From Kiritimatiellia bacterium (lineage in GTDB: Bacteria > Verrucomicrobiota > Kiritimatiellia > UBA8416 > YA12-FULL-48-11): a DNA stretch of 64,000 bases. The stretch lies in assembly GCA_028716365.1 (NCBI GenBank), contig JAQUPZ010000001.1, positions 661,205 to 725,204 of the forward strand, given 5' to 3'. The notes below the pieces were generated by a model. That model saw only the letters and a program-made list of their open reading frames with translations. It was not told the DNA's origin and did no database searches. Position numbers and translations under genes: made by a program. This document shows positions 26,654 to 35,584 of the stretch, in pieces (positions within the stretch are counted from its first letter, which is position 1; each line of letters begins with the position of its first letter).

Positions 26654-27724
26654 ATGAACAAAAAGAAACAATCAGGTTTGCGTGTTCTGCTTTATATCGG
26701 GCGGGCCAGGCCCAGGGGACCACACGATTTTGGGGCTGACCTGATAAGGCGAATCCGTAAGAGCAGGCATACCATTGCCGGGCTTATAATTTCCAGCAAA
26801 GATCCAATGGTTCCCGGCATGAAGCATTCCGGGATACCGGTGTTTAAATTGTTACCTGTTCTCGATCAGCCTTTATCAGGAATCAGGGCCTCTCTTCGTG
26901 ACAAGAAGTGTAGAAGGAATCTTGCCGAATGGCTTTCCCGTCTTTCTTTGCTGCGTTCTGATATTGGCATAATTTTCTATGGTAGCTGGATTCCACCGGC
27001 GCTGTTCAAGCTGCCGGTCCGTGGATTTATCAATTATCATCCGGCCCCGTTACCGGAGTTGCGTGGCGTTGAGCCTGATACTTTTGCCGTGCTTGAGGGA
27101 CGCAAGAGAATGTGGGGGACAGTGCATCAGATCTCGAGCGGTTATGACGAGGGAAGGATTATCTGCCGCACAAGAAAAATGAGACTCACCCGCTATATGA
27201 CACCTGTTGTTGTCTGGAACGTCCTGACGAAGTACGGAATTGATGCAATCCTGGATGCGCTGGATGGTATATGCGATAAGACGTTCACGTTAAAAAAACA
27301 GATTCACAAACCGAAAGTTGATGCCAGCCGGAAACGTGCACACGAAGAATCGATTATTCGCTGGGGTTCGGACACGTCGAATATGCTGCATCGGCGTCTA
27401 CTGGCTTTCTGCGGTCAGGATATAAAAATCCGGCTTAAGGCTGATATTGGCGGCAGGCGATATTGTATCAGGGACCTGGAAACTTATCGCGGCCGGTTTC
27501 CGGGGAAGCCAGGCCGGGTCCTTTGCAGGTATAAGGGTAAAGGCAGATTTTCTGGACAGCCGGTTATACGCACAAAAGACGGCATTGCCGTTCTTGAGCT
27601 GGGTACGCAGGTCCGCGGAAACTCAAAGAATCCTCAGGAAGCGCTGGCCTGGCTGATTCCGCCAGGGCGACGAAAGCGAGGCACGGATATCAGGATCATA
27701 CGCAGGTATATTTGTTCAAAATGA
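26654..27724 (+). CDS. Methionyl-tRNA-formyltransferase-like protein
   Basis: A 356-residue protein of the formyltransferase superfamily. The N-terminal domain has the hallmark loop FINYHPAPLPELRGVEP, with the Asn and His that bind 10-formyltetrahydrofolate and the substrate, and SGYDEGRI with the catalytic Asp. The C-terminal part resembles the FMT C-terminal barrel. It is strongly basic and divergent and lacks the def or fmt neighbours of the housekeeping gene, so it may formylate an amino sugar or another amine. ATG 26654 is preferred over an upstream TTG at 26624; neither has a clear Shine-Dalgarno. Its end overlaps the convergent barrel gene by 9 nt. Confidence 0.8.
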   Translation: MNKKKQSGLRVLLYIGRARPRGPHDFGADLIRRIRKSRHTIAGLIISSKDPMVPGMKHSGIPVFKLLPVLDQPLSGIRASLRDKKCRRNLAEWLSRLSLLRSDIGIIFYGSWIPPALFKLPVRGFINYHPAPLPELRGVEPDTFAVLEGRKRMWGTVHQISSGYDEGRIICRTRKMRLTRYMTPVVVWNVLTKYGIDAILDALDGICDKTFTLKKQIHKPKVDASRKRAHEESIIRWGSDTSNMLHRRLLAFCGQDIKIRLKADIGGRRYCIRDLETYRGRFPGKPGRVLCRYKGKGRFSGQPVIRTKDGIAVLELGTQVRGNSKNPQEALAWLIPPGRRKRGTDIRIIRRYICSK

Positions 27725-28489
27725 ATATTCCAGGGCCAGGCCGCCGATCAGCATTTCTGAATCTGAAGAAGTTGCGGGCAATATCTCTTTGGCACCGGCT
27801 TTGATAACGGAATCCCACAACCAGGCGTACTTGATGCTAGGGGTAAGATAGAGGGTGTCAGTGAGTTGATATTTCAGCGCAAGGCTTACAGCAGCATCAT
27901 TCATGCGGTTTCCGTCAACACCAAAAGAATAGACATTCCATTTGCTGCTGCCGAATCCTGAATAGAAATCAGCTGTCAGTGCGAGTTTCTTGCCCAGTTC
28001 AAACTGGTGAGACAGGCCTCCCAGTATGTAGTAGCCAACATAGTCATCAAAACTGCGATATGCCTCAACTCGGGGTGTTATCCAGTTATTCGGGTATTTG
28101 GCTATGATAAACATTTCATGAAGAGACCAGTTAGCGTTCGTAACGGTTGGCAGGTAATCTATGACACCAAAGGAGATTTCGGCGAAACTCACGGGAATAA
28201 GGTAAGAGAGCGTCAGGTCTACTTCCGAGAAACCATGTTTTCCTGTGTATTTATCATCGAGAGAAAAATTACCCCAGGCGCTGGCGGTGAACCCGAAGCG
28301 TGTTACCGACATATACGGTTGGATAACCAGTCGGTCGTCGGTCACCTGGCCACGCCAGTTATAGGCGGATAACACAGGTAATTGAACATATGCCGAGGGA
28401 GAGGGCGGAGCGTCTTTGGCTTCCTGGGCAAGGGATGTCGATAAGAGCGCCGTTCCCAGGAACCCCACGATTATGAAACATTTTTTCAT
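27716..28489 (-). CDS. Putative outer-membrane beta-barrel protein
   Basis: A 257-residue exported protein: signal peptide MKKCFIIVGFLGTALLSTSLAQ, then alternating amphipathic strands (FTASAWGNFSL, VDLTLSYLIPV, ALTADFYSGFGSS) and a C-terminal aromatic residue (GLALEYSF), the usual signature of outer-membrane barrels. It resembles TorF-type putative porins in length and pattern, but family assignment is tentative. It is convergent with the formyltransferase-like gene, overlapping 9 nt at the 3' ends, and is apparently transcribed alone. The 212-nt gap from 28490 to 28701 shows no further feature. Confidence 0.75.
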   Translation of the reverse strand: MKKCFIIVGFLGTALLSTSLAQEAKDAPPSPSAYVQLPVLSAYNWRGQVTDDRLVIQPYMSVTRFGFTASAWGNFSLDDKYTGKHGFSEVDLTLSYLIPVSFAEISFGVIDYLPTVTNANWSLHEMFIIAKYPNNWITPRVEAYRSFDDYVGYYILGGLSHQFELGKKLALTADFYSGFGSSKWNVYSFGVDGNRMNDAAVSLALKYQLTDTLYLTPSIKYAWLWDSVIKAGAKEILPATSSDSEMLIGGLALEYSF

Positions 28490-28701
28490 ATAGTATTTCC
28501 GTATTTCTGGTGTTGTACTTTAACATTACTGCGTGTTTCTGCAACAGTGAAAAAGCGGATTGCAGCCATTTGCCTGAACCCCCGGAAATCTGTTCAGTGT
28601 CCGGTTCCTTCAAGACTTTCATCTTGTGCCTGCAATGATTTAACGGTAGATTTCAAAAATGTATTTTTTGAAGAACTTTAGAAAGAATAGAGTGTAATGT
28701 T

Positions 28702-30531
28702 ATGAACTTCTCATTCTCAGATACAATTTCGGGTTATGTAACGCATTTTGATTCGGCGAGAAAGGTTTTTGGAATCAAAACCAGTGACGGCAGGGAGTTT
28801 GAGGTTGCCATTACTCCCACATCTTATGGCCAGATCCTTCGAAATCTTGATGAGCCTTTTCAGCCGTGTCCGCATTCGCTGGAAAACATGTTTGCTCCCG
28901 GGCAGTTTGTTCATGCCTACGGAATATTCTATCCGGACGGCAAGGGCAAGCTGATGGAAGGTAAAATGTTTATTTTCTCTGGTGAGAAACCAGGTGTTTA
29001 CCGCTGCGAGGAGCCGGACTGGTGGGTAAAGCAGGTCAATTCTATAGCGCGGAGTTATCTGAAATGGCAGTTCAACCATCCCAGCGAACCTATCAATTAT
29101 CATAACTATCGTACATTTCTTCATCTTGGCGGTGCCAAGAAAGGTGATTACCTGCAGGAAACCGACACGATCTCGCGACTCATTTACGGAATGGCCTCAG
29201 CCTACATGCTTACAGGAAACGAAGATTTCCTGGAGGCGGCCGAGAAGGGGACGGAGTATTTGCGCGAACACATGCGGTTTGTCGATACCGATAACGACAT
29301 TGTCTACTGGTATCATGGCATAAAGGTTTCCGGGGACAGGGAGCAGAAGCTTCTGACATCTGAATTCGGTGACGACTATGACTCTATCCCGGCCTACGAA
29401 CAGATTTATGCGCTTGCCGGTCCTGTCCAGACATACCGGCTGACTGGGGACCCGCGGATCCTCAGCGATGCGAACAAGACCATTGAATTGTTCCAGAGGT
29501 ATTTCATCGATCGGGAGAAGGGCGGATATTTTTCGAATATCGATCCAATCAATCTTGATCCCCGTTCTCCTACGCTTGACAAGGGCAATAACCGGGCGAA
29601 GAAGAACTGGAACTCGGTTGGCGATCATGCCCCGGCTTACCTTGTGAACTTATGGCTGGCGACGGGTGACAAGGCCCATGCCGCTTTCCTTGAAGAAACT
29701 TTTGATACGATTGAGGCTCATTTTCCCGATTACGAGCACAGTCCGTTTGTTCAGGAGAAGTTTTTCGAGGACTGGAGCAAGGACCAGACGTGGGGCTGGC
29801 AACAGAACAGGGGCTTGGCCGGTCATAACCTGAAGATTGCATGGAACCTGATGCGCATGAACAGTCTCAAGCGAAAGGGCAAGTACGAGAAACTTGCCAG
29901 AAAAATCGCAAAACTGATGCCAAAGGTCGGAATGGATAAACAGCGGGGCGGCTGGTATGACGCGGTCGAACGTGTACTTGGCCCTGAAGAAAAGCAACAC
30001 AGGTTCGTCTGGCACGACCGGAAAGCATGGTGGCAGCAGGAGCAGGGAGTTCTTGCATATCTCATTCTCAAGGGAGTGTTAGGGGATGATGAATATATGA
30101 AATATGCCCGTGAATCGTCCTCGTTCTACAACGCCTTTTTCCTGGATCATGACGATGGTGCGGTATATTTCAATGTTCTTGCGAATGGCATGCCGTACCT
30201 GCTTGGTACGGAGCGTTTCAAGGGAAGTCACTCCATGAGCGCGTATCATTCGACGGAAATCGGTTACCTGGCCGCTGTCTATACAAACCTCCTTATTACC
30301 GGTACGCCGATGAATTTTCATTTCAAGCCCCGGCCGGATGGTTTCAGGGACAGGATTCTCCGTGTTTCGCCGGATATTCTGCCCAAGGGACGGGTAAAAC
30401 TCACCGCTGTTGAAATTGACGGGAAACCATACAGTAATTTTGACGCTGAAGCACTTTCTGTCAAACTGCCGGATTCGCAGTCGTCATTGAAAGTGAAAGT
30501 TACAATCACGCCATGTAAGGCGCAGTCTTAA
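28702..30531 (+). CDS. AGE-family (N-acylglucosamine 2-epimerase-like) protein with N-terminal extension
   Basis: A 609-residue cytoplasmic protein. Residues 1-100 form a beta-rich extension. Residues about 105-560 form an (alpha/alpha)6 barrel of the AGE/cellobiose-2-epimerase type, with candidate catalytic histidines in RGLAGHNLKIAWNL (His375) and in SMSAYHSTE near the end. Epimerase or isomerase activity on a sugar or oligosaccharide is likely, but glycosidase relatives share the fold. It is the first gene of a tight operon (9 nt to a STAS gene, 7 nt on to glgX), which suggests a role with glycogen or maltodextrin. Confidence 0.8.
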   Translation: MNFSFSDTISGYVTHFDSARKVFGIKTSDGREFEVAITPTSYGQILRNLDEPFQPCPHSLENMFAPGQFVHAYGIFYPDGKGKLMEGKMFIFSGEKPGVYRCEEPDWWVKQVNSIARSYLKWQFNHPSEPINYHNYRTFLHLGGAKKGDYLQETDTISRLIYGMASAYMLTGNEDFLEAAEKGTEYLREHMRFVDTDNDIVYWYHGIKVSGDREQKLLTSEFGDDYDSIPAYEQIYALAGPVQTYRLTGDPRILSDANKTIELFQRYFIDREKGGYFSNIDPINLDPRSPTLDKGNNRAKKNWNSVGDHAPAYLVNLWLATGDKAHAAFLEETFDTIEAHFPDYEHSPFVQEKFFEDWSKDQTWGWQQNRGLAGHNLKIAWNLMRMNSLKRKGKYEKLARKIAKLMPKVGMDKQRGGWYDAVERVLGPEEKQHRFVWHDRKAWWQQEQGVLAYLILKGVLGDDEYMKYARESSSFYNAFFLDHDDGAVYFNVLANGMPYLLGTERFKGSHSMSAYHSTEIGYLAAVYTNLLITGTPMNFHFKPRPDGFRDRILRVSPDILPKGRVKLTAVEIDGKPYSNFDAEALSVKLPDSQSSLKVKVTITPCKAQS

Positions 30532-30540
30532 AGGTTGATG

Positions 30541-30879
30541 ATGAATATTGAAACAAAGCTCCAGGACGGTATTACTGTTATTCTCATGCACGGTGAGATA
30601 GACGGCAAGACAGCCCCGGAAGCGCAGGAGAAACTGTTGCCGATTGTGGCTGCCCACAAAACGGTTGTGATGGACATGGGAAACGTGACATTCATGTCCA
30701 GCGCGGGCCTGAGAATGATGCTTCTCCTTTACCGCCATGCGACAGCAGGTAACGGAAAGGTTGCGCTGGTCGGGTTGTCGGAACAAATCCAGGATACAAT
30801 GACGGCCACGGGATTCCTGGATTTCTTCGTGGTCAGTGGAAATGTCCAGGAAGCTGTCGCGTCACTGAAAGTCAGTTAG
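30541..30879 (+). CDS. STAS-domain anti-sigma-factor antagonist (1)
   Basis: A 112-residue STAS protein of the SpoIIAA/RsbV type. The pattern GEIDGKTAPEAQEKL, then VVMDMGNVTFMSSAGLRMM, includes a conserved serine (Ser54) at the phosphorylation site; the preceding acidic residue of the DSSGL consensus is Ser here. In partner switching the unphosphorylated form binds an RsbW-type kinase, and a PP2C phosphatase regenerates it. Both partners are encoded nearby (33339-33776 and 17315-18919). The ATG at 30541 gives AAGG the better spacing; an ATG at 30538 is an alternative. It sits between the AGE-like gene and glgX with 7-9 nt gaps. Confidence 0.93.
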   Translation: MNIETKLQDGITVILMHGEIDGKTAPEAQEKLLPIVAAHKTVVMDMGNVTFMSSAGLRMMLLLYRHATAGNGKVALVGLSEQIQDTMTATGFLDFFVVSGNVQEAVASLKVS

Positions 30880-30886
30880 ATAATTC

Positions 30887-33007
30887 ATGGATAGCCGTAT
30901 AGATTTTTATCCAACGCATGAACACTCCGGGTACAAGCTGCGACCCGGGAAACCGTACCCTTTTGGCGCATCACTGGTTCCCGGCGGTATTAATTTTTCC
31001 ATATTCTCCCGGCATGCAACGTCGTGTACCCTGGTGCTTTTTGAGAAACACGCGTCCAAGCCCCTGGTGGAAATACCTTTTCCGCATTCATTCCGGATAG
31101 GAAATGTTTACAGCATGGTGGTCTTTGACCTTGACTGCGAGAACATCGAGTACGGTTACCGGATGGACGGCCCGAATGACCCGGCCAACGGCCATCGTTT
31201 CGACAACTCCAAGATACTTCTCGACCCGTATGCAAAGGCGATAGGAGGCCGGGACATCTGGGGAAAAACGCCGGACTGGAATGAAGTGTTCCAGTATCGC
31301 GGCCGTCTCGTCTTCGAGGATTTTGACTGGGAAGACGACCATGCGCTGGAGACTCCGATCGAGGACCTTGTGATATACGAGGCGCATGTCCGGAGTTTTA
31401 CCCGCCATCCTTCATCGAAGGTGAAGTTCCCTGGTACATATGCAGCGCTGGTTGAGAAAATACCTTATCTCAAACAGCTTGGTATTAACTGCATTGAGTT
31501 GATGCCTGTTTATGAGTTTGACGAGTTCGAGAACAGCCGGCCCAACCCGTCGACCGGCGAGATGCTTTATAACTACTGGGGTTACAGCACGGTTGGTTTC
31601 TTTGCGCCGAAGTCAGGCTATGCCGCCACCGGCAAGTTCGGGATGCAGGTGGATGAGCTTAAGAACATGGTGAAACACCTTCACAAGAACGGCATAGAAG
31701 TAATGCTGGATGTTGTCTTCAACCACACCGCTGAAGGTAACGAAAAGGGACCGACGATCTCGTTTCGGGGTGTGGACAACAGCACGTATTACATGCTCAC
31801 CCCGGAAGGTTACTATTTTAATTTCAGCGGATGTGGTAATACGCTGAACTGCAATAATCCCATTGTCCGCAACATGGTATTGGATTGCCTGCGTTACTGG
31901 GCATCCGAATATCACATTGACGGGTTTCGTTTTGATCTTGCTGCCATTCTTGGCCGTGATCCGCGGGGAGCCCCGCTGCCCAATCCGCCTCTTCTGGAAA
32001 CCTTGGCTTTTGACCCGGTACTGGGCAAGTGCAAGCTGATTGCAGAGGCCTGGGATGCGGGCGGACTGAACATGCTCGGTTCTTTCCCGGCGTATGGCCG
32101 GTGGGCTGAGTGGAACGGAAAATTCCGGGACCATGTGCGGAAATTTCTCAGGGGAGACAAAGGCATGGTTGGCAAGATGGGACAAAGGGTCCAGGGTTCT
32201 CCGGATCTTTACGACAGGAATGGACGCGGTCCGACGGCTTCCATAAACTTTGTCACCTGTCATGACGGATTTACCCTGTATGATCTTTTTTCGTATAACG
32301 GCAAGCACAACGAAGTGAACTGCGAGAACAACCGTGATGGTTCAAACGATAATTTCTCGTGGAACTGCGGACATGAAGGTGATAGCGAAAGTTCGGAAGT
32401 GAGGTGGCTGCGCCATAAACTTGTCAAGAATGCCGCCGTATTATTAATAATCAGCCAGGGTGTTCCAATGATGCTGATGGGTGATGAGATCGGCCGCACG
32501 CAGAAAGGAAACAACAATACATACTGTCATGACAGCGATCTCAACTGGATGGATTGGTCACTGGTGGAGAAGAATACGGATCTTCTGCGTTTCTTCAGGA
32601 ACATGATTGCATTCAGGAGGGCTCACCCGGTCCTGCGTTCGCCCACACATTTTCAGAACCGCGATTATGTCGGAAGCGGGGTGGCCGACATTACATGGCA
32701 CGGTGTGCAGAAATGGAATGCGGACTGGTCGAATGAGTCCCGTATTCTTGCCTTCATGCTCGACGGCAGGCATGCCAAGGGTGGGGCCGCGAAAGACAAT
32801 ACGATTTATGTTGCGGTTAACAGTTACTGGGAAAGCCTTTCATTCTCCCTGCCGGATCCGCCGTCGGGCAAGAAATGGCATCTTTTTGCGAATACGGGGG
32901 TTGAGTATCCGGGCGACATCTGTATTCCCGGCATGGAAATACCCCTGCAAAATCAAAATGATTTTCTTGTTGGACCAAGATCTGCTATTATTCTGCTGGC
33001 AAGGTAG
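30887..33007 (+). CDS. glgX: Glycogen debranching enzyme GlgX (isoamylase-type, GH13)
   Basis: A 706-residue cytoplasmic GH13 enzyme that hydrolyses alpha-1,6 branches of glycogen or limit dextrins. Residues about 15-130 form a CBM48-like N-domain (KPYPFGASLVPGGINFSIFS). The barrel carries DVVFNH (275-280), the nucleophile in GFRFDLA (Asp350), the acid/base in IAEAWDAGG (Glu387) and the third acid in TCHDGF (Asp460). Length and motifs fit GlgX/TreX. It is unusual in lying between two STAS-domain genes, in an operon ending in an RsbW-like kinase, which suggests storage-polysaccharide turnover is co-regulated or directly controlled by that switch (inference). Confidence 0.95.
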   Translation: MDSRIDFYPTHEHSGYKLRPGKPYPFGASLVPGGINFSIFSRHATSCTLVLFEKHASKPLVEIPFPHSFRIGNVYSMVVFDLDCENIEYGYRMDGPNDPANGHRFDNSKILLDPYAKAIGGRDIWGKTPDWNEVFQYRGRLVFEDFDWEDDHALETPIEDLVIYEAHVRSFTRHPSSKVKFPGTYAALVEKIPYLKQLGINCIELMPVYEFDEFENSRPNPSTGEMLYNYWGYSTVGFFAPKSGYAATGKFGMQVDELKNMVKHLHKNGIEVMLDVVFNHTAEGNEKGPTISFRGVDNSTYYMLTPEGYYFNFSGCGNTLNCNNPIVRNMVLDCLRYWASEYHIDGFRFDLAAILGRDPRGAPLPNPPLLETLAFDPVLGKCKLIAEAWDAGGLNMLGSFPAYGRWAEWNGKFRDHVRKFLRGDKGMVGKMGQRVQGSPDLYDRNGRGPTASINFVTCHDGFTLYDLFSYNGKHNEVNCENNRDGSNDNFSWNCGHEGDSESSEVRWLRHKLVKNAAVLLIISQGVPMMLMGDEIGRTQKGNNNTYCHDSDLNWMDWSLVEKNTDLLRFFRNMIAFRRAHPVLRSPTHFQNRDYVGSGVADITWHGVQKWNADWSNESRILAFMLDGRHAKGGAAKDNTIYVAVNSYWESLSFSLPDPPSGKKWHLFANTGVEYPGDICIPGMEIPLQNQNDFLVGPRSAIILLAR

Positions 33008-33028
33008 CTCTAATCAAGGAGTAAAACT

Positions 33029-33349
33029 ATGGCGTTGAATATATCGATGGATGTCAATAACGGTGTTGCAAAGATTGTGCTTGAAGGTGAAGTTGATGCG
33101 AGTGTGTCGGACAAGTTCAAGGAGGCTGTTGAGAAGGCCGCCCGGCAAAAACCGAATCGCCTGGTAATGTTCATGGACAAACTCACCTTTATGGCCAGCG
33201 CCGGTTTGCGTATTCTGATCTTTGCAAAGCAGAAGATGGGCGCTGATGTGAACATCTACGTGATAGGGGCAAGCGGCCCTGTCTTGAATACGTTGAAGAT
33301 GAGCGGATTCGATCGTTCAGTTTATGTTCAGGCTTCTTATGTTGACTAA
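33029..33349 (+). CDS. STAS-domain anti-sigma-factor antagonist (2)
   Basis: A 106-residue STAS protein, paralogue of the one at 30541. The pattern GEVDASVSDKFKEAV, then FMDKLTFMASAGLRIL, keeps the phosphorylatable serine (Ser57), while the residue normally acidic before it is Ala. It has a good Shine-Dalgarno (AAGGAG) 21 nt after glgX, and its 3' end overlaps the start of the RsbW-like gene, so the two are probably translationally coupled, as rsbV-rsbW pairs usually are. Two different STAS proteins for one visible kinase suggests the switch integrates two inputs or has two outputs. Confidence 0.93.
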   Translation: MALNISMDVNNGVAKIVLEGEVDASVSDKFKEAVEKAARQKPNRLVMFMDKLTFMASAGLRILIFAKQKMGADVNIYVIGASGPVLNTLKMSGFDRSVYVQASYVD

Positions 33350-33776
33350 GAAGAATTCCCTTGTAGTTCCGGGGACCCTTGAGTCCCTGTCTGCGTTGCG
33401 GCAGTACACCATGGATGCGTGTACGACTGCGGGGCTGACAAAAGACCAGGCTTACGGGCTCAGCCTTGCAATAGACGAAATAGCGACGAATATCATGGTA
33501 CATGGTTATGGAAAAAATGGTTTAACCGGCAATATTTCCATCGTGGCTGAGATTACGGATGAGAATGTAACCCTGGTTATGGAAGATACTTCTCCGGAGT
33601 TTGACGCGCGCAAGCTTGCCGTACCTCCGGCCGAAAGCCTGAAGAAGCCCCTGGAAGAAAGACCTATTGGAGGCCTGGGGGTTTACCTTACCCTTCAGAA
33701 TGTTGACAGGTTTGATTATCAGCGGATTGGCGGGGTTAACAGAAATTCCTTCATTATAAAGAGAGCAAAGAAATAA
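33339..33776 (+). CDS. RsbW-like serine kinase / anti-sigma-type ATPase (HATPase_c_2)
   Basis: A 145-residue ATP-binding protein of the RsbW/SpoIIAB GHKL family. The N-box reads LAIDEIATNIMVHGYG with the catalytic Glu and Asn, a G1-like EDTSPEFD follows, and the G2-like loop is GGLGVYL. It should phosphorylate STAS proteins and bind their unphosphorylated form. No SigB-type sigma factor lies beside it, so its output partner is unknown. An alternative ATG at 33324 would add five residues. Both starts lie inside the end of the preceding STAS gene, indicating coupled translation. Confidence 0.9.
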   Translation: MLTKKNSLVVPGTLESLSALRQYTMDACTTAGLTKDQAYGLSLAIDEIATNIMVHGYGKNGLTGNISIVAEITDENVTLVMEDTSPEFDARKLAVPPAESLKKPLEERPIGGLGVYLTLQNVDRFDYQRIGGVNRNSFIIKRAKK

Positions 33777-33812
33777 TATTTCCGGTTATGTGCAATTATA
33801 TGGGAGCCCATT

Positions 33813-34388
33813 ATGAAACTTGAAGGCAGGAAGATAGGCATCTTAATCGAAACTGATTTTTATGAACCGGAGATCTGGTATTACCAGCGCCGTTTTGCAG
33901 AGGAGGGAATGGATGTCCGGTTCCTGACACGCCTGTGGGGTAATAAGAACATCACCTTCAAGGGACATGACTATCAGGTTCCTTTTGAGTGCCATGAGAG
34001 CTTTGAGAATATGTCCGATGCAGAACTTCAGTCGTATGTCTGCATTATTGTACCTTCGGGAATGGTGGCCGACAGGTTACGTTATACGGAAGATGTGAAT
34101 AAGCTGCCGCCTGCCACCGAGTTCCTGAAAAGAGCTTTCGCCCGGAAGAGTATCCTGAAGGGTATCATCTGCCATGGCATGTGGCTTGTTGCCCCTGCAG
34201 TTGAACTTGTGAAGGGCCGTCGCGTGGTTGTGCATAACAATCTGATAGGGGACGCCAAAGCCTATGGCGCTATTTATACAAACGAAGATGTTGTTGTTGA
34301 TAATGACCTTGTAACTGCGCGTTCCGGTGGTCATTGTCATCTGTTTGCGAAGAAGATCATAGAACTGCTTCTTTCACGGCAGGTATGA
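33813..34388 (+). CDS. DJ-1/PfpI family protein (copy 2)
   Basis: A 191-residue protein of the DJ-1/PfpI family, near the usual length of the PfpI/YhbO group. The nucleophile elbow is GIICHGMWLVAPA with Cys120, preceded by the acidic TDFYEPE segment that normally activates the cysteine. It is predicted to be cytosolic and involved in aldehyde or stress defence, but this is not proven. It follows the RsbW-like gene by 36 nt and may be the last gene of that operon, which would fit a stress-linked switch. It is not closely similar to the DJ-1 protein at 16109-16867. Confidence 0.88.
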   Translation: MKLEGRKIGILIETDFYEPEIWYYQRRFAEEGMDVRFLTRLWGNKNITFKGHDYQVPFECHESFENMSDAELQSYVCIIVPSGMVADRLRYTEDVNKLPPATEFLKRAFARKSILKGIICHGMWLVAPAVELVKGRRVVVHNNLIGDAKAYGAIYTNEDVVVDNDLVTARSGGHCHLFAKKIIELLLSRQV

Positions 34389-34436
34389 AACTTACTGGTA
34401 GAAGGCATTATTTGCAGGTTGTTAAAAGGAGTAGTT

Positions 34437-34628
34437 ATGAAGAAAATAGCATTTATATTTCTCCTTGTAATAATGTTCTGCAGTGGTTGCGTTAGCCGGA
34501 CAATAACACGGAGTCCAAGACTCTTTGAAGTCGATAAAAATGATCAACGTGTTAAAGTGGATAAGGTTGGCGAGATAACGGAAACGAAGACCATTTGGTT
34601 TTGGCAAAAAGAATACTGGCGTTATTAA
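34437..34628 (+). CDS. Small lipoprotein
   Basis: A 63-residue protein with a clear lipoprotein signal: MKKIAFIFLLVIMFCSGC, with Cys18 in the lipobox FCSGC. The mature part is about 45 residues, hydrophilic, with DKNDQRVKVDKVGEI and an aromatic tail (TIWFWQKEYWRY). AAAGGAG lies 6 nt upstream of the ATG; a longer upstream frame has no such signal. No family is recognised. The tail suggests contact with membrane or cell wall. Confidence 0.78.
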   Translation: MKKIAFIFLLVIMFCSGCVSRTITRSPRLFEVDKNDQRVKVDKVGEITETKTIWFWQKEYWRY

Positions 34629-34697
34629 TCCAGCACTCCAACACCTCAGAGGGAGGTATTTCGTCAAATAACTATTCCGGTGGATTTTGATTAAGAT

Positions 34698-35465
34698 ATG
34701 AAATTTTCGGTTATCATACCTGCACATAACGAGGAATGTTTTATCGGTAAATGTCTCGATTCCATCGGCCGTGCTTCGGCCGCTTATCCCTCCGAGGTGG
34801 AAATAATAGTTGTTCTAAACAGATGTACTGATGGCACGGAGAAGATAGTACGTGACTGGGGCGCGAAGATCGTTATGAACGACGATAAGAATCTTGCCAA
34901 GATCAGAAACGCAGGGGCAAAACATGCAACCGGCGAAATACTTATGACCATCGATGCCGATAGTTGGATGTCGGAGAACATGCTGCAGAAAATCGACAGG
35001 GCACTGCAGACTGGGAAATATATTGGCGGTGGAGTTCATATAGGTCTGGAGAGGGTGTCGCTTGGGATCATATTAACCGGGATTCTGCTCAAAATGTGCC
35101 TGCTTTTTACCGGACTTTCCGGCGGCCTGTACTGGTGTTATCGCCGTGATTTCGAGGCCATAGGCGGATTCAACGAAAATCTTCTGGTTGCAGAGGATCT
35201 TGACTTTGCAAAACGCCTGAAAACATATGGCCGGGAACATGGGAAGAAATTTATTACTTTGCGTGGTGTACATATCATGACTTCCTGCCGCAAATTCGAT
35301 CATTTTGGTGACTGGGTAATGCTCAAAACGCTTTTCTTCCACGGGAGGGAGTTGAAGGAATGTTTTAACGGGACCAACACAGACTTCCCGAACCGTTATT
35401 TTTACGATTTTAAACATAAACAGGGAAAGTCGCGTTTACCTTCAGAGCCGGCTTTAAAAAGTTGA
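34698..35465 (+). CDS. Family 2 glycosyltransferase
   Basis: A 255-residue GT2-type glycosyltransferase. The GT-A fold starts FSVIIPAHNEECFIGKCL and has the metal-binding DAD in MTIDADSW (about 86-88), then an ED motif in LLVAEDLDFAKRL that marks the acceptor-base loop. One hydrophobic segment (LGIILTGILLKMCLLFTGLSGGL, about 120-142) suggests membrane association. It probably transfers a sugar to a lipid or cell-surface glycan; donor and acceptor cannot be told. It is flanked by a small lipoprotein gene and an aldo/keto reductase, each with gaps of 70-120 nt. Confidence 0.88.
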   Translation: MKFSVIIPAHNEECFIGKCLDSIGRASAAYPSEVEIIVVLNRCTDGTEKIVRDWGAKIVMNDDKNLAKIRNAGAKHATGEILMTIDADSWMSENMLQKIDRALQTGKYIGGGVHIGLERVSLGIILTGILLKMCLLFTGLSGGLYWCYRRDFEAIGGFNENLLVAEDLDFAKRLKTYGREHGKKFITLRGVHIMTSCRKFDHFGDWVMLKTLFFHGRELKECFNGTNTDFPNRYFYDFKHKQGKSRLPSEPALKS

Positions 35466-35584
35466 ACATTGGGATTGTTGTCGGGCGGATAGATTTGATT
35501 ATTTCCGGAAGAAACCAGTCTCGACAAAAAGCAGCGATGTTGTGATACTAAGGCCTCAAACAGAAACCAGACAGGAATCGATCA

